Assembly (NCBI GenBank): GCA_963764305.1
Contig: CAVXSD010000009.1
Location: 377,142-441,141, forward strand
Direction: 5' to 3'
Length of the DNA stretch: 64,000 nucleotides
From: Bog-473 sp963764305
Lineage (GTDB): Bacteria; Actinomycetota; Acidimicrobiia; Acidimicrobiales; RAAP-2
Every line of letters starts with the position of its first letter. Within the stretch, counting starts at the first letter, position 1. The translations under genes and the position numbers were made by a program. A model generated the notes under the pieces. That model saw only the letters and a program-made list of their open reading frames with translations, was not told the origin of the DNA and did not search any database. This document shows positions 17,103-25,292 of this stretch, piece after piece.

Positions 17103-17408
17103 ATGGGATCGGATGGCGACGAAGGGTCTGCAGAGGCCGAGCCCGTCGGGACTGAGACCGAGGAGGAGGGCGCAGGGGGCTTCGACAGCTGGCGGCGTGA
17201 GTCGGCCCTGGGCGCAGTCGGCACCGGAATCGCCCGAGGCCTCCACGCCGTGTTCGCTCCACGCGTCCATGAGGTGGCGATCATCGCCGCCGTGCCGGGC
17301 GAACCCCCTGACGCAGATCAGCGTGTGCAGGTCATCCTCGATCCCGATGATCCGACGAAGTCGGTCGCCATCATGCCCAAGACACCGCTCGACCCGCCTT
17401 CGGAGTAG
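17103..17408 (+). CDS. Conserved hypothetical protein (101 aa)
   Basis: The ATG at 17103 opens a frame with an acidic N-terminus (SDGDEGSAEAEPVGTE), followed by a helix SALGAVGTGIARGLHAVFAP and a beta-rich end, VHEVAIIAAVPGEPPDAD and VQVILDPDDPTKSVAIMP. The even hydrophobic pattern and codon use argue for a real protein; I do not know the family. It lies 100 bases after the DinB-like gene and well before the P450 promoter. Confidence 0.55.
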   Translation: MGSDGDEGSAEAEPVGTETEEEGAGGFDSWRRESALGAVGTGIARGLHAVFAPRVHEVAIIAAVPGEPPDADQRVQVILDPDDPTKSVAIMPKTPLDPPSE

Positions 17409-17515
17409 TCCTGCTGGAGGACGCCGCAGCGCTCGCCGGCCGTCCGGCTGGTCGAGCAGTCAGCTTGCGGCGTGCGACGCGGCAATTCCTTTGGAGGTCT
17501 GGCCGCGGCGGTGCA

Positions 17516-17544
17516 TTGACTCTCCAGGATCCCGGACTTATCAT
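17516..17544 (+). promoter_or_regulatory. Sigma70-type promoter of the P450 operon
   Basis: TTGACT (17516-17521) and TATCAT (17539-17544) are separated by 17 bases. The palindromic operator starts six bases after the -10 box. Confidence 0.7.
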
Positions 17545-17549
17545 CCGGG

Positions 17550-17572
17550 GTATCGGACAATGTGTCCGATAC
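17550..17572. promoter_or_regulatory. Perfect 23-bp palindromic operator
   Basis: GTATCGGACA-ATG-TGTCCGATAC: 10-bp arms with no mismatch around three bases. It covers the expected transcription start of the P450 gene and lies upstream of an operon that contains its own TetR gene, which is the likely repressor. Confidence 0.8.
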
Positions 17573-17592
17573 ATCAGAGGAGTTGTCAAAGC

Positions 17593-18828
17593 ATGAGCAC
17601 CGTGGCGAGCATGACCCCTGTCGACCTCTCGGATTCCCGTTCCTACGTGGCCGGGGTCCCGCATGCCTGGCTGGCCCATCTGCGCCGCCACGACCCCGTC
17701 CACTGGCAGGACGAGCCCGGCGGCCCCGGGTTCTGGGCCGTCACCCGTTACGAGGACTGCGTGACCGTGAACCGGGACTACGAGCGCTTCAGCTCCGCCG
17801 CCCAGGGGACCATGCCCTTCGAGCTCGGGGCGGACGAGGTCGCCCAGCAGAGCCTGATGATGCTCAACATGGACCCGCCGCTGCACACCCGCTACCGACG
17901 CCTCGTCAACAAGGGATTCACCCCCCGCACGGTGCGCGACCTCGAGGAGAGCACCCGCCGGTCGACCGAAGCGATCATCGACTCGGTGATCGAGAAGGGT
18001 GAGGCCGACTTCGTCACCCAGCTCTCCGCCGAGCTCCCGCTGCAGGTGATCGCCGAGCTGCTCGGCGTGCCCCAGGAGGACCGCCACCGCGTGTTCGACT
18101 GGTCCAACCGCATGGTGGGCAACGAGGACCCCGAATACCAGGCCCAGGCGGAGATGGCCCTCGACGCCGCCATGGAGCTCTACGCCTACGCGGCCGAGCT
18201 CTTCGGCAAGAAGCGGATCGATCCCCATGCCGACCTCATGAGCGTGCTCACGGGCGTCGAGGTCGAGGGCGAGCGCCTCAGCGACCTGGAGCTCGAGCTC
18301 TTCTTCCTGCTGCTCACCGTCGCCGGCAATGAGACCACCCGCAACCTCATGTCCGGCGCCATGCACGCCTTCTTCCAGAATCCCGCGCAGTGGGAGCGCC
18401 TCCTCGCCGACCGCAGCCTCCTGCCCAGCGCCGTCGACGAGATGCTGCGGTTCGTGTCGCCCGTCATGAACTTCCGCCGCACGGCCATGTGCGACCTCGA
18501 GCTGAGCAACACCAAGCTGGCCGCCGGCGACAAGGTGGTGTTCTTCCACACATCGGCCAACCGGGACGAGGACGTCTTCACGGACCCCGACACCTTCGAC
18601 ATCGGGCGGGACCCCAATCCCCACATCGCCTTCGGCGGTGGCGGGCCCCACTTCTGCCTGGGCACCAATCTGGCCCGGATGGAGATCCGGGTGATGTTCG
18701 AACTTCTGTTGGACCGGATGCCCGACATTCGCCAGGACGGTGACGTGCAGCGCCTACAGTCCCAGTTCATCAATGGCGTCAAACACCTCCCCGTGGCGTT
18801 CACCCCATCAGCCCGCGTCGGCTCCTGA
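17593..18828 (+). CDS. Cytochrome P450, CYP125/CYP142-like
   Basis: 411 residues from the ATG at 17593 (AGAGGAG about 10 bases upstream); longer frames to 17095 are not coding. Features in order: MNMDPPLHTRYRRLVNKGF (C helix), LLTVAGNETTRNLMSGAMH (I helix with the acid-Thr pair, about residue 243), EMLRFVSPVMNFRRTA (ExxR), and FGGGGPHFCLGTNLARME with the haem Cys at about residue 355. The end, FINGVKHLPVAF, resembles the FxxGxKHxPV ending of steroid and branched-lipid P450s such as CYP125, CYP142 and CYP124. It would hydroxylate a hydrophobic substrate, perhaps a sterol side chain or terpene. It heads an operon with TetR and LLM genes. Confidence 0.88.
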   Translation: MSTVASMTPVDLSDSRSYVAGVPHAWLAHLRRHDPVHWQDEPGGPGFWAVTRYEDCVTVNRDYERFSSAAQGTMPFELGADEVAQQSLMMLNMDPPLHTRYRRLVNKGFTPRTVRDLEESTRRSTEAIIDSVIEKGEADFVTQLSAELPLQVIAELLGVPQEDRHRVFDWSNRMVGNEDPEYQAQAEMALDAAMELYAYAAELFGKKRIDPHADLMSVLTGVEVEGERLSDLELELFFLLLTVAGNETTRNLMSGAMHAFFQNPAQWERLLADRSLLPSAVDEMLRFVSPVMNFRRTAMCDLELSNTKLAAGDKVVFFHTSANRDEDVFTDPDTFDIGRDPNPHIAFGGGGPHFCLGTNLARMEIRVMFELLLDRMPDIRQDGDVQRLQSQFINGVKHLPVAFTPSARVGS

Positions 18829-18852
18829 GCCGGCGGGCTGAGAGCGGGCACG

Positions 18853-19473
18853 GTGGCGCGCCGCGCGCCCGACGCGCTGAAAGACGTCATCCGTGACTTC
18901 CGGCGGGACCAGCTGGTCGACACGGCGCGCCGGCTCTTCGGCGAGCGCGGCTCCACCGACGTCTCCATAGACGAGATCGCCGCCGAGGCCGGGGTCGCCC
19001 GCTCGACGGTGTACGTCTACTTCGCCAACCGGGACGAGCTCCTGCGGGCCTGCGTGCAGTCGATGTACGACCGCCTGCAGGACACCATCGCCCTCGTCGT
19101 GGACGACGGCGCCGCGCCCGTGGCGCGATTGCACCGGCTGATCCTCGGCGCGCTCGAGCGGGTCGACGAGAGCCCCGCCTTCTTCCGTCTCGCCATGGCC
19201 ACACAGTCGACCACCGCGGCCGGTTCGGAGGCGGTGGGAGGCGCGCTCATGATGATCGGGCTCGACATGATCCGCGTGCTCGAGGACATCGTCGTGGCGG
19301 GCATCGCCGCCGGGGACTTCCGGGCCGACCTCGATCCCGAGCGCGCCGTGGTGCTCGTCGGCCAGCAGATCTACGGGGCGCTGTCGGTCCGGGCGGGCGA
19401 GCCCGACCCGATCCCGGTCGGCCAGGCCGCCGACGAGATGAGTTCGTTCGTGTGCCGGGGACTGGGGGTGTGA
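18853..19473 (+). CDS. TetR family transcriptional regulator
   Basis: 206 residues with a GTG start, 24 bases after the P450 gene. The N-terminal DNA-binding domain is complete: LVDTARRLFGERGSTDVSID, then the helix-turn-helix EIAAEAGVARSTVYVYFANR. The C-terminal ligand domain is helical with no named subfamily. The next gene starts one base after its stop (TGA-C-GTG), so translation is coupled. The perfect palindrome in front of the P450 gene is its probable operator. By analogy the ligand would be the P450 substrate or a product. Confidence 0.88.
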   Translation: MARRAPDALKDVIRDFRRDQLVDTARRLFGERGSTDVSIDEIAAEAGVARSTVYVYFANRDELLRACVQSMYDRLQDTIALVVDDGAAPVARLHRLILGALERVDESPAFFRLAMATQSTTAAGSEAVGGALMMIGLDMIRVLEDIVVAGIAAGDFRADLDPERAVVLVGQQIYGALSVRAGEPDPIPVGQAADEMSSFVCRGLGV

Positions 19474-19474
19474 C

Positions 19475-20350
19475 GTGAAGTTCGACCTGTGGATGCCGAC
19501 CGCCAGCCCGATGACCACCGCCGCGCTCCTCGACGCCGTGGCCGACGGGGCCGAGGCCCGCGGCGTCGGGACCATCTGGGTGGGCGAACACGTGGTGCTC
19601 TTCGAGCAGTACGAGAGCCATTACCCCTACGCCGAGGACGGCCGCATCCCGGCCCCGTCGGGGAGCGGTCTGCTCGAGCCCATGGTCACGTTGACCTACC
19701 TGGCGGCGCGCACGTCCGCGGTCCGGCTCGGCACCGCGATGCTGCTCCTCCCCCAGCGCAACCCCGTCTACACCGCCAAGGAGGTCAGCACGCTCGACTG
19801 GCTCTCGGGCGGGAGAGTCGACCTCGGCATCGGCGTTGGCTGGCTCAAGGAGGAGTTCGACGTCCTCAACGTGCCCTGGGAACGCCGGGGGCGCCGGACC
19901 GACGAATACCTCGAGGTGCTGCGCACGCTCTGGCTCGACGACACCTCCTCCTTCCACGGCGAGATCTACGACCTCCCCCCGTGCGAGATGTACCCCAAGC
20001 CGGTGCAGCAACCGCCCCCCGTCCACGTCGGAGGCGAGACGCCGGCCGCGCTGCGCCGGGCGGCGCGCCTGGGGCAGGGATGGCACACCTTCAACCGGTC
20101 GCCCGACGAGTTGGCGGCCGGCCTGGCCGCGCTCGACGACGAGCTGGCCAAGGTCGGGCGCAGCCGCGCCGAGCTGCGCATCACGGTGTGCCCCTACTTC
20201 AACCAGCTGACGCCCGAATGGGTGGAGCGCTACGCCGAGGCCGGCGCCGATGCCGTGGCCGCGCTCTTCTTCGCCTTCACCCCGGACGACGTGGCCCGGG
20301 CCTTCGACGACCTCGAGGCCTGCCGCGAAGCGGCGGCCCGCGCCGGCTGA
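19475..20350 (+). CDS. LLM-class F420-dependent oxidoreductase
   Basis: 291 residues with a GTG start coupled to the TetR gene. The luciferase-like TIM barrel is evident: VGTIWVGEHVVLFEQY, RLGTAMLLLPQRNPVYTAKE, the family motif STLDWLSGGRVDLGIGVGWL followed by KEEFDVLN, and PPPVHVGGETPAALRRAA near the C-terminal half. These enzymes use coenzyme F420 or FMN to reduce or oxygenate organic substrates. Placed third in a P450-TetR-LLM operon, it probably acts on the same compound as the P450. Confidence 0.88.
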   Translation: MKFDLWMPTASPMTTAALLDAVADGAEARGVGTIWVGEHVVLFEQYESHYPYAEDGRIPAPSGSGLLEPMVTLTYLAARTSAVRLGTAMLLLPQRNPVYTAKEVSTLDWLSGGRVDLGIGVGWLKEEFDVLNVPWERRGRRTDEYLEVLRTLWLDDTSSFHGEIYDLPPCEMYPKPVQQPPPVHVGGETPAALRRAARLGQGWHTFNRSPDELAAGLAALDDELAKVGRSRAELRITVCPYFNQLTPEWVERYAEAGADAVAALFFAFTPDDVARAFDDLEACREAAARAG

Positions 20351-20481
20351 GCGGCGGCGCCACCCACGGGCGGCGCGAGGCGCGCTGCGTGCTCGGGGCG
20401 GACCACGCCCGCTCCCTCGCGCCGCCCGAAGGCTTGGCTCTCCGAACGTAGGCCCGGAACCCCGCCCGGCCGAATCGTCCG

Positions 20482-20515
20482 CAGGAATGATCCGCCCACT
20501 GAGGTTTCATTCCTG
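20482..20515. other. 9-bp perfect inverted repeat upstream of the sensor kinase
   Basis: CAGGAATGA (20482-20490) and TCATTCCTG (20507-20515) with a 16-base spacer lie in the 276-base gap between the LLM and kinase genes. It could be a regulator site for the kinase operon or a terminator of the P450 operon. There is no T-tract. Confidence 0.5.
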
Positions 20516-20626
20516 GGGATGAGCACCGGCCCGTCCCCGACCAGGGAGGCTGGGGAGGTGTTCCTGCAGGGAGGCCCAGCTCAAGCCGCAGTACGATGGT
20601 CGTCCCGCCTGGGAACGAAGGATCCA

Positions 20627-21961
20627 ATGGCCCCCAGCTCACGTCACCTTTTCCCCGAGTGGCCCCGGCCCCGGATTGCCCGCAGCGGCAGACCGGCCGG
20701 GGGGCCCGAGAGCGACGGGGCGTGGCGGGTCTGGGAGTGGTTGCGGGCCATCGACCGGCGCTACGCCACCGTGGTCGACGTCGTTCTCGCCGCCGGGCTC
20801 TTCGTGGTGTGCTCGGGGTGGGTGATCGAGCGCACGGCGACCCGGCCCGATCTCTGGTTCGTGGCGGCCCTCATCTTCCCGCTGGTGTTCCGGCGGCGGG
20901 CCCCCATGACGGTGTTCCTGGTCATTGCCACCGTGGCCTTCGTGCAGTGGCTCGTGACCGGTCCGGCCCTGGCCGACGGCGCGCTCCTCGTCGCGCTCTA
21001 CACGGTGGCGCTCGAGTCGGCGTGGTTCCTCGTCGCCGCGGCCACGGTCATCCTGGAGGTGGGCGTGGTGATGGCTACGGCCCGCTGGACACCCACGGGC
21101 AACGACGTCAAGTCCTTCGTGTTCCTCACCGGGCTGGTCTTCACCGCGCTGCTGGGGGGCGTGGTGGTGCGGGCCCTGCGCAGCCAGCTCGACTGGCTGG
21201 CCGAGCGGGCAGAGCGGCTGGAGCGCGAGCGCGACCAGCAGGCGACCCTCGCCGCGGTCACCGAGCGGGCCCGCATCGCGCGCGAGATGCACGACGTGGT
21301 CTCACACAACATCCAGGTGATGGTGACCCTGGCCGATGCCGCCTCCGTGGCACAGGCCGCGGACCCGGCACGTGCGGCGGAGGCGATCCAGGAGGTCTCG
21401 AGCACGGGACGCCAGGCGCTGACCGACATGCGCCGGATACTCGGCGTGCTGCGTGAGGAGCCCTCAGCGGCCGGGACGAACGGCTCGGCGGGTGAGGGCG
21501 GTCGCCCGCCGTTCGCCCCCCAGCCGGGCCTGCGTGACCTCGACCCACTCGTCGAGCGGGTCCGGGGCACGGGCCTCGACGTCTCGGTCCGCTACGTGGG
21601 CGCGCCGTTCGAGCTCTCCGGGGCCGCGGGGCTGACCGTCTATCGCATTGTGCAGGAGGCCCTGACCAACACCCTGAAGCACGCCGACGCGCCCGCCTCG
21701 GTGGAGGTGCGGCTGGACTTCGCCGACCCCGACGTGTCGGTGCGAATCACCGACGACGGCCGGGCCGGCGTGGCCGTGCCGTCCTCCATTGCGGGGAACG
21801 GGCACGGTCGAGCCGAGGTGTCAGGCGGCGGCCACGGGCTGGCGGGCATGGCGGAACGGGCGACGGCGTTCGGCGGGACGCTCCAGGCCGGTCCGGGCCC
21901 CACGGGTGGCTGGGAGGTGGCGGCCACGCTGCGCGACTGCAAAGCGCCCGCCCCCGCATGA
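20627..21961 (+). CDS. NarL-family sensor histidine kinase
   Basis: 444 residues from the ATG at 20627 (GAAGGA six bases upstream). About five membrane helices occupy residues 40-190 (for example VVDVVLAAGLFVVCSGWVI and MTVFLVIATVAFVQWLVTG). A coiled region with many Arg/Glu leads to the HisKA_3 phosphoacceptor ARIAREMHDVVSHNIQVM, with the His near residue 222. The ATP-binding domain has N-box VQEALTNTLKHADA, VRITDDGRAG and HGLAGMAERATAFGG. It would phosphorylate the response regulator next door; its signal is unknown. The stop overlaps the regulator start as ATGA. Confidence 0.9.
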   Translation: MAPSSRHLFPEWPRPRIARSGRPAGGPESDGAWRVWEWLRAIDRRYATVVDVVLAAGLFVVCSGWVIERTATRPDLWFVAALIFPLVFRRRAPMTVFLVIATVAFVQWLVTGPALADGALLVALYTVALESAWFLVAAATVILEVGVVMATARWTPTGNDVKSFVFLTGLVFTALLGGVVVRALRSQLDWLAERAERLERERDQQATLAAVTERARIAREMHDVVSHNIQVMVTLADAASVAQAADPARAAEAIQEVSSTGRQALTDMRRILGVLREEPSAAGTNGSAGEGGRPPFAPQPGLRDLDPLVERVRGTGLDVSVRYVGAPFELSGAAGLTVYRIVQEALTNTLKHADAPASVEVRLDFADPDVSVRITDDGRAGVAVPSSIAGNGHGRAEVSGGGHGLAGMAERATAFGGTLQAGPGPTGGWEVAATLRDCKAPAPA

Positions 21962-22662
21962 CCATCCGGGTCGTGCTGGCGGACGATCAGGCGCTCCTGC
22001 GCAAGGGCTTCCGCATGATCCTCGAGGCCGAGGAGGGCATGGAGATCGTCGGCGAGGCGCCCGACGGCGCCGACGCGGTGCGCCTCGTAGAGCTCTACCG
22101 GCCCGACGTCGTGCTCATGGACGTGCGTATGCCCGTCCTCGACGGGATCGAGGCCACCCGGGCCATCACCGCCTCGCCGGCCGGCGCGGAGACACGCGTG
22201 CTCATCCTCACCACCTTCGACCTCGACGAGTACGCCTTCAGCGCGCTGCGGGCGGGCGCCAGCGGGTTCCTGCTCAAGGACGTCCCACCTTTGGAGCTCA
22301 TCTCGGCCATCCGGACCGTGGCCCGGGGCGATGCCGTGGTGTCGCCCCGCATCACCCGGCGCCTGCTCGAGGAGTATGCCGAGACCCTGCCCGACCTCTC
22401 CGAGGGCGCCGCGGCGGGAGACGCCGCCGAGGACCCGGCGTTGGCGAGCCTGACCGAGCGCGAGCGCGAGGTCCTGCTGGCCGTGGCCGACGGGCTGTCC
22501 AACGCCGAGATCGCCGAGCGCCTGTACGTCTCCGAGGCCACGGTCAAGTCCCACGTCGGGCGGCTGCTGGCCAAGCTCGGGCTGCGCGACCGGGTGCAGG
22601 CGGTGGTCTTCGCGTTCCAATCGGGCCTCGTTCAGCCCGGACCGGGGCGGGCGCACCCGTAG
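21958..22662 (+). CDS. NarL/FixJ-type response regulator
   Basis: 234 residues. The receiver domain has the acidic pair in VVLADDQALLRKGF, the phosphoacceptor Asp at about residue 54 in VVLMDVRMPVLDGIEATR, and the conserved Lys in FLLKDVPPLELISAI. The C-terminal LuxR-type helix-turn-helix is LTEREREVLLAVADGLSNAE followed by ERLYVSEATVKSHVGRLLAK. It is translated with the kinase gene (4-base overlap) and forms a standard two-component pair. Target genes are not evident; the ABC1 kinase gene 9 bases downstream may be in the same operon. Confidence 0.92.
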   Translation: MTIRVVLADDQALLRKGFRMILEAEEGMEIVGEAPDGADAVRLVELYRPDVVLMDVRMPVLDGIEATRAITASPAGAETRVLILTTFDLDEYAFSALRAGASGFLLKDVPPLELISAIRTVARGDAVVSPRITRRLLEEYAETLPDLSEGAAAGDAAEDPALASLTEREREVLLAVADGLSNAEIAERLYVSEATVKSHVGRLLAKLGLRDRVQAVVFAFQSGLVQPGPGRAHP

Positions 22663-22671
22663 GCTCGTCCC

Positions 22672-24279
22672 GTGGCGTCTGCCGACCTCCATCTGGGCAC
22701 CTTCAGTGACACCGGGCCGTGGACCATCGAGCCGGAGGCGCCGGACTGGCGCCGCGGCCTCGCCGGCGTGCGGGCCCGCCTCACCGCCTCGCTCCCCTCC
22801 CTGACCCGGTCCCGCTCCCTGCCGCCCGTTCGGCGCCTCGGGACGACGGTGCGCCACGCCGGCGGCGCCCTGGGGCTGTGGTACCTGCTGGAGCGGCGGC
22901 GCGGGGGCACGGCGTCGATCGCCGGAATTTCGCGGCGGATGCGCGTCGCGGCCGAGCGGCTCGGCCCCACCTACATCAAGCTGGGCCAGATCATCGCGTC
23001 GGGTGACGGCATCTTCCCGCCGGAGCTGGTGGCCGAGTTCAAGTGGTGCCGCGATCAGGTGACCCCCGAGCCCTGGCCGGTCGTCGAGCGGGTCCTGGCC
23101 GAGGAGCTCGGCGGTCCCCTCTCGACCGCGTTCGCCTCGGTCGAGCGCGCACCGCTCGCCGCCGCCTCCATCGCCCAGGTGCACGCGGCGACGCTGCGTG
23201 ACGGCACCCCGGTCGTGGTCAAGGTCCAGCGCCCGTCGGTGTCGGCCCGCGTGCGCCAGGACCTCGCCGTCATGGCGTGGCTGGCCCCCCACCTGGTGGG
23301 CCGGATCCCGGTCGCCGCCCTGGCCAACCCGCCGGCCCTGGTGGAGCTCTTCGCCGAGACGATCGTCGAGGAGCTCGACTTCCGGCTCGAGGCCGAGAAC
23401 ATGCTCGATATCGCGGCGACCTTCGCCGCGCTCGACCAGCGGGCCTTCGTCGTGCCCCGGCCCCACCCGACGTTGGTGACGCGGCGCATGCTCGTGATGG
23501 AACGGCTCGACGGCTTCCACTTCGGTGACGTCGACGGCATGCGGGCGGCCGGCATCGACACCGAGGCGGTGGTGCGGGCCGGCATGATCGGCTTCCTGGA
23601 GGGCGCGCTCTTCTACGGCATCTTCCACGGGGACCTGCACGGCGGGAATCTCTTCGTGCTGCCGTCGGGGAAGACCGCGCTGTTGGACTTCGGCATCACG
23701 GGCCGGCTGACGGAGGCCAAGCGGCTGGCCCTGCTCTCGCTCCTGGTCGGGGCTTCCAACGGGGACATCCCCGCGCAGGTCGGCGCCCTGCGCGACCTCG
23801 GCGCCTTCCCCGACGACGTCGACGTCCAGCACGTCATCGACGTGCTGGGGTTGGACCGGCCCCCGATCGACCCGACCGCGCTGACCGCCGACGAGCTGGT
23901 CGCCGAGATGCAGCGCTCCATCAAGACGCTGCTCGGGATCGGCGCCCGCCTGCCCAAGGAGCTGATGCTCTTCGTGAAGAACATGATGTTCCTCGACGGC
24001 GCCATCGCCACGCTGGCACCCGACCTCGACCTCTTCGCCGAGGTCGAGGCGATCGCGCTGCTGTTCGCGGCCAAGCACGGCGAGCGCATCATGGCCCAAC
24101 TGGGCCTCGAGCAGTCCGACGACTGGGCGCCTGACATGGCGGGGATCAAGGCGGGCTTCGGGCTCGACGAGTCGACCGACGGCCTGACCCACCGCGAGCT
24201 GCAGGCCCGCCGGGCCCAGGTGCGCGAGAAGTTCGAGGGGCGCGGCCGGCCAGGGCGGCGGCGAGGCGCCCCGAAGTAG
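22672..24279 (+). CDS. ABC1/UbiB (AarF) family atypical kinase
   Basis: 535 residues with a GTG start, 9 bases after the response regulator. It has the atypical kinase signatures: the KxGQ motif in LGPTYIKLGQIIASGDG (about residue 103), the Ala-rich loop AAASIAQVHAATLRDG, VVVKVQRP with the ATP-site Lys, EELDFRLEAENM, the catalytic loop GIFHGDLHGGNLFVLP and LLDFGITGRL for DFG. Members support quinone and lipid metabolism by an unclear ATPase activity. A hydrophobic C-terminus is absent, so membrane association would be peripheral. Its last codons CCG AAG TAG are repeated four times in tandem. Confidence 0.9.
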   Translation: MASADLHLGTFSDTGPWTIEPEAPDWRRGLAGVRARLTASLPSLTRSRSLPPVRRLGTTVRHAGGALGLWYLLERRRGGTASIAGISRRMRVAAERLGPTYIKLGQIIASGDGIFPPELVAEFKWCRDQVTPEPWPVVERVLAEELGGPLSTAFASVERAPLAAASIAQVHAATLRDGTPVVVKVQRPSVSARVRQDLAVMAWLAPHLVGRIPVAALANPPALVELFAETIVEELDFRLEAENMLDIAATFAALDQRAFVVPRPHPTLVTRRMLVMERLDGFHFGDVDGMRAAGIDTEAVVRAGMIGFLEGALFYGIFHGDLHGGNLFVLPSGKTALLDFGITGRLTEAKRLALLSLLVGASNGDIPAQVGALRDLGAFPDDVDVQHVIDVLGLDRPPIDPTALTADELVAEMQRSIKTLLGIGARLPKELMLFVKNMMFLDGAIATLAPDLDLFAEVEAIALLFAAKHGERIMAQLGLEQSDDWAPDMAGIKAGFGLDESTDGLTHRELQARRAQVREKFEGRGRPGRRRGAPK

Positions 24280-24306
24280 CCGAAGTAGCCGAAGTAGCCG
24301 AAGTAG
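24271..24306. repeat. Four tandem copies of CCGAAGTAG at a stop codon
   Basis: Perfect 9-bp units at 24271, 24280, 24289 and 24298. The first copy is the real Pro-Lys-stop end of the ABC1 kinase gene. The convergent Smr gene ends with the same nine bases on the opposite strand. Confidence 0.95.
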
Positions 24307-24348
24307 CCCTTGGGCCTTCGGGCCCCTTCTGCGCGCCGGCTACTTCGG
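24298..24348. terminator. Bidirectional terminator with TTCG-capped hairpin
   Basis: The inner hairpin is GGGCC-TTCG-GGCCC (24312-24325). An outer stem can form between CCGAAGTAGCC (24298-24308) and GGCTACTTCGG (24338-24348). It separates the convergent ABC1 kinase and Smr genes. Confidence 0.7.
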
Positions 24349-24594
24349 CCGGAAGTGCACGAAGACGCGGCCGAAGTTGCGCGGGTCCTTCTCCACCCGG
24401 TGGTAGAGCACCTTGATGTCCTTGCGGTCGAGGAAGCGCAGGACGCGCTTCTTCAGCTGCCCGCTGCCCTTGCCGGGGATGATCTCGACCAGCTTGGCCT
24501 TCTTGGCCACCGCTTCGTCCATGACTCCCTGCAGCGCCCGGTCGATGTCGCCGCCCCGGTTGTAGATGTCGTGGAGATCGAGCGTCAGCTTCAT
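24340..24594 (-). CDS. Smr (MutS2-type) domain protein
   Basis: 84 residues, just one Smr domain. It opens MKLTLDLHDIYNRGGDIDRA with the LDLH motif, then LVEIIPGKGSGQLKKRVLRF for the GxGxG loop, and ends YHRVEKDPRNFGRVFVHFRP. Stand-alone Smr proteins are nucleic-acid-binding nicking nucleases or ribosome-rescue factors. The ATG overlaps the stop of the small gene upstream as ATGA, so the two are translated together. It converges on the ABC1 kinase gene. Confidence 0.88.
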   Translation of the reverse strand: MKLTLDLHDIYNRGGDIDRALQGVMDEAVAKKAKLVEIIPGKGSGQLKKRVLRFLDRKDIKVLYHRVEKDPRNFGRVFVHFRPK

Positions 24595-24776
24595 GCGGAA
24601 GGGCCCGGGCGGCGTGACCCGTCGATGTCCGCGGCCGCCGGGCTGAACACCACGATGCGGTCGGGCACGGGGGTCGCCAGACCCGGCTCGTCGAGCCCGG
24701 TCGCGGTCCCGGTGACCAGGGCGAGCAGGCGCGCCCGGGAGTCGCCGTCGAGCTGCGCGAGGGCCGGTTCGGCCAT
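24591..24776 (-). CDS. Small protein (61 aa) coupled to the Smr gene
   Basis: The ATG at 24776 starts MAEPALAQLDGDSRARLLAL, continues VTGTATGLDEPGLATPVPDR and ends with VVFSPAAADIDGSRRPGPSA. Its TGA overlaps the Smr start. The coupling and the sensible composition support a real gene. I recognise no family; it is short and probably soluble. A longer in-frame extension upstream to 25502 is not coding, because the divergent acetyltransferase gene covers it. Confidence 0.6.
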   Translation of the reverse strand: MAEPALAQLDGDSRARLLALVTGTATGLDEPGLATPVPDRIVVFSPAAADIDGSRRPGPSA

Positions 24777-24854
24777 GACAGAACGATAGGGCCGCACGGT
24801 AGGCCCGGCGGGCGGGTCCCGGCCCCCGCCACCGGTCGATGGGAAGCTGGAGGG

Positions 24855-25292
24855 GTGGGCACCATCCGGGCTCTGCAACGCGAGGACTGGGACGACTGGC
24901 GGGCCCTCTGGGGGGGCTACCTGGCCTTCTACCGGGCCGAGCTGCCCGACGCCACCTCCCGGGCGACCTTCGACCGCCTCTGCGCCGGTGACGACGGCCT
25001 GTTCGGCCTGCTCGCCGTCGACGACACCGGGCGGGGCATCGGGATGGCCAACTGCGTCGTGCACGCCTCGACCTGGTCCCGGCAGCCCAAGTGCTACCTG
25101 GAGGACCTCTTCGTGGCCCCGACGGCCCGGGGCCACGACGTCGGGCGAGCCCTGCTGGTGGCGGTCAAGGAGGCCGGCGCGGCGCGGGGGGCCGGCCGCG
25201 TCTACTGGCACACCCAGCAGTACAACGGGCGGGCCCGCTCGCTCTACGACCAGGTGGGGCAGCCCACGTCCTTCGTCGTCTACGAGATGTAG
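24855..25292 (+). CDS. GNAT family N-acetyltransferase
   Basis: 145 residues with a GTG start. It opens TIRALQREDWDDWRALWGGY, the typical first strand and helix. The acetyl-CoA site is CYLEDLFVAPTARGHDVGRA with the R/Q-x-x-G-x-G/A pattern read as ARGHDVG, followed by ALLVAVKEAGAARGAGRVYW and the last strand NGRARSLYDQVGQ. The LEDLFVAPxxRG signature marks the subgroup that acetylates small amines or peptides. A GCCGGC hexamer repeat follows its stop codon directly (25291-25312). Confidence 0.85.
   Translation: MGTIRALQREDWDDWRALWGGYLAFYRAELPDATSRATFDRLCAGDDGLFGLLAVDDTGRGIGMANCVVHASTWSRQPKCYLEDLFVAPTARGHDVGRALLVAVKEAGAARGAGRVYWHTQQYNGRARSLYDQVGQPTSFVVYEM

Noticed and set aside
21640..24192. 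A very long minus-strand open frame (850 codons) opposite the kinase and ABC1 genes
   Set aside because: Its translation is low-complexity (Gly/Arg/His/Glu runs) and it mirrors three well-supported genes on the plus strand; such shadows are common in GC-rich DNA.
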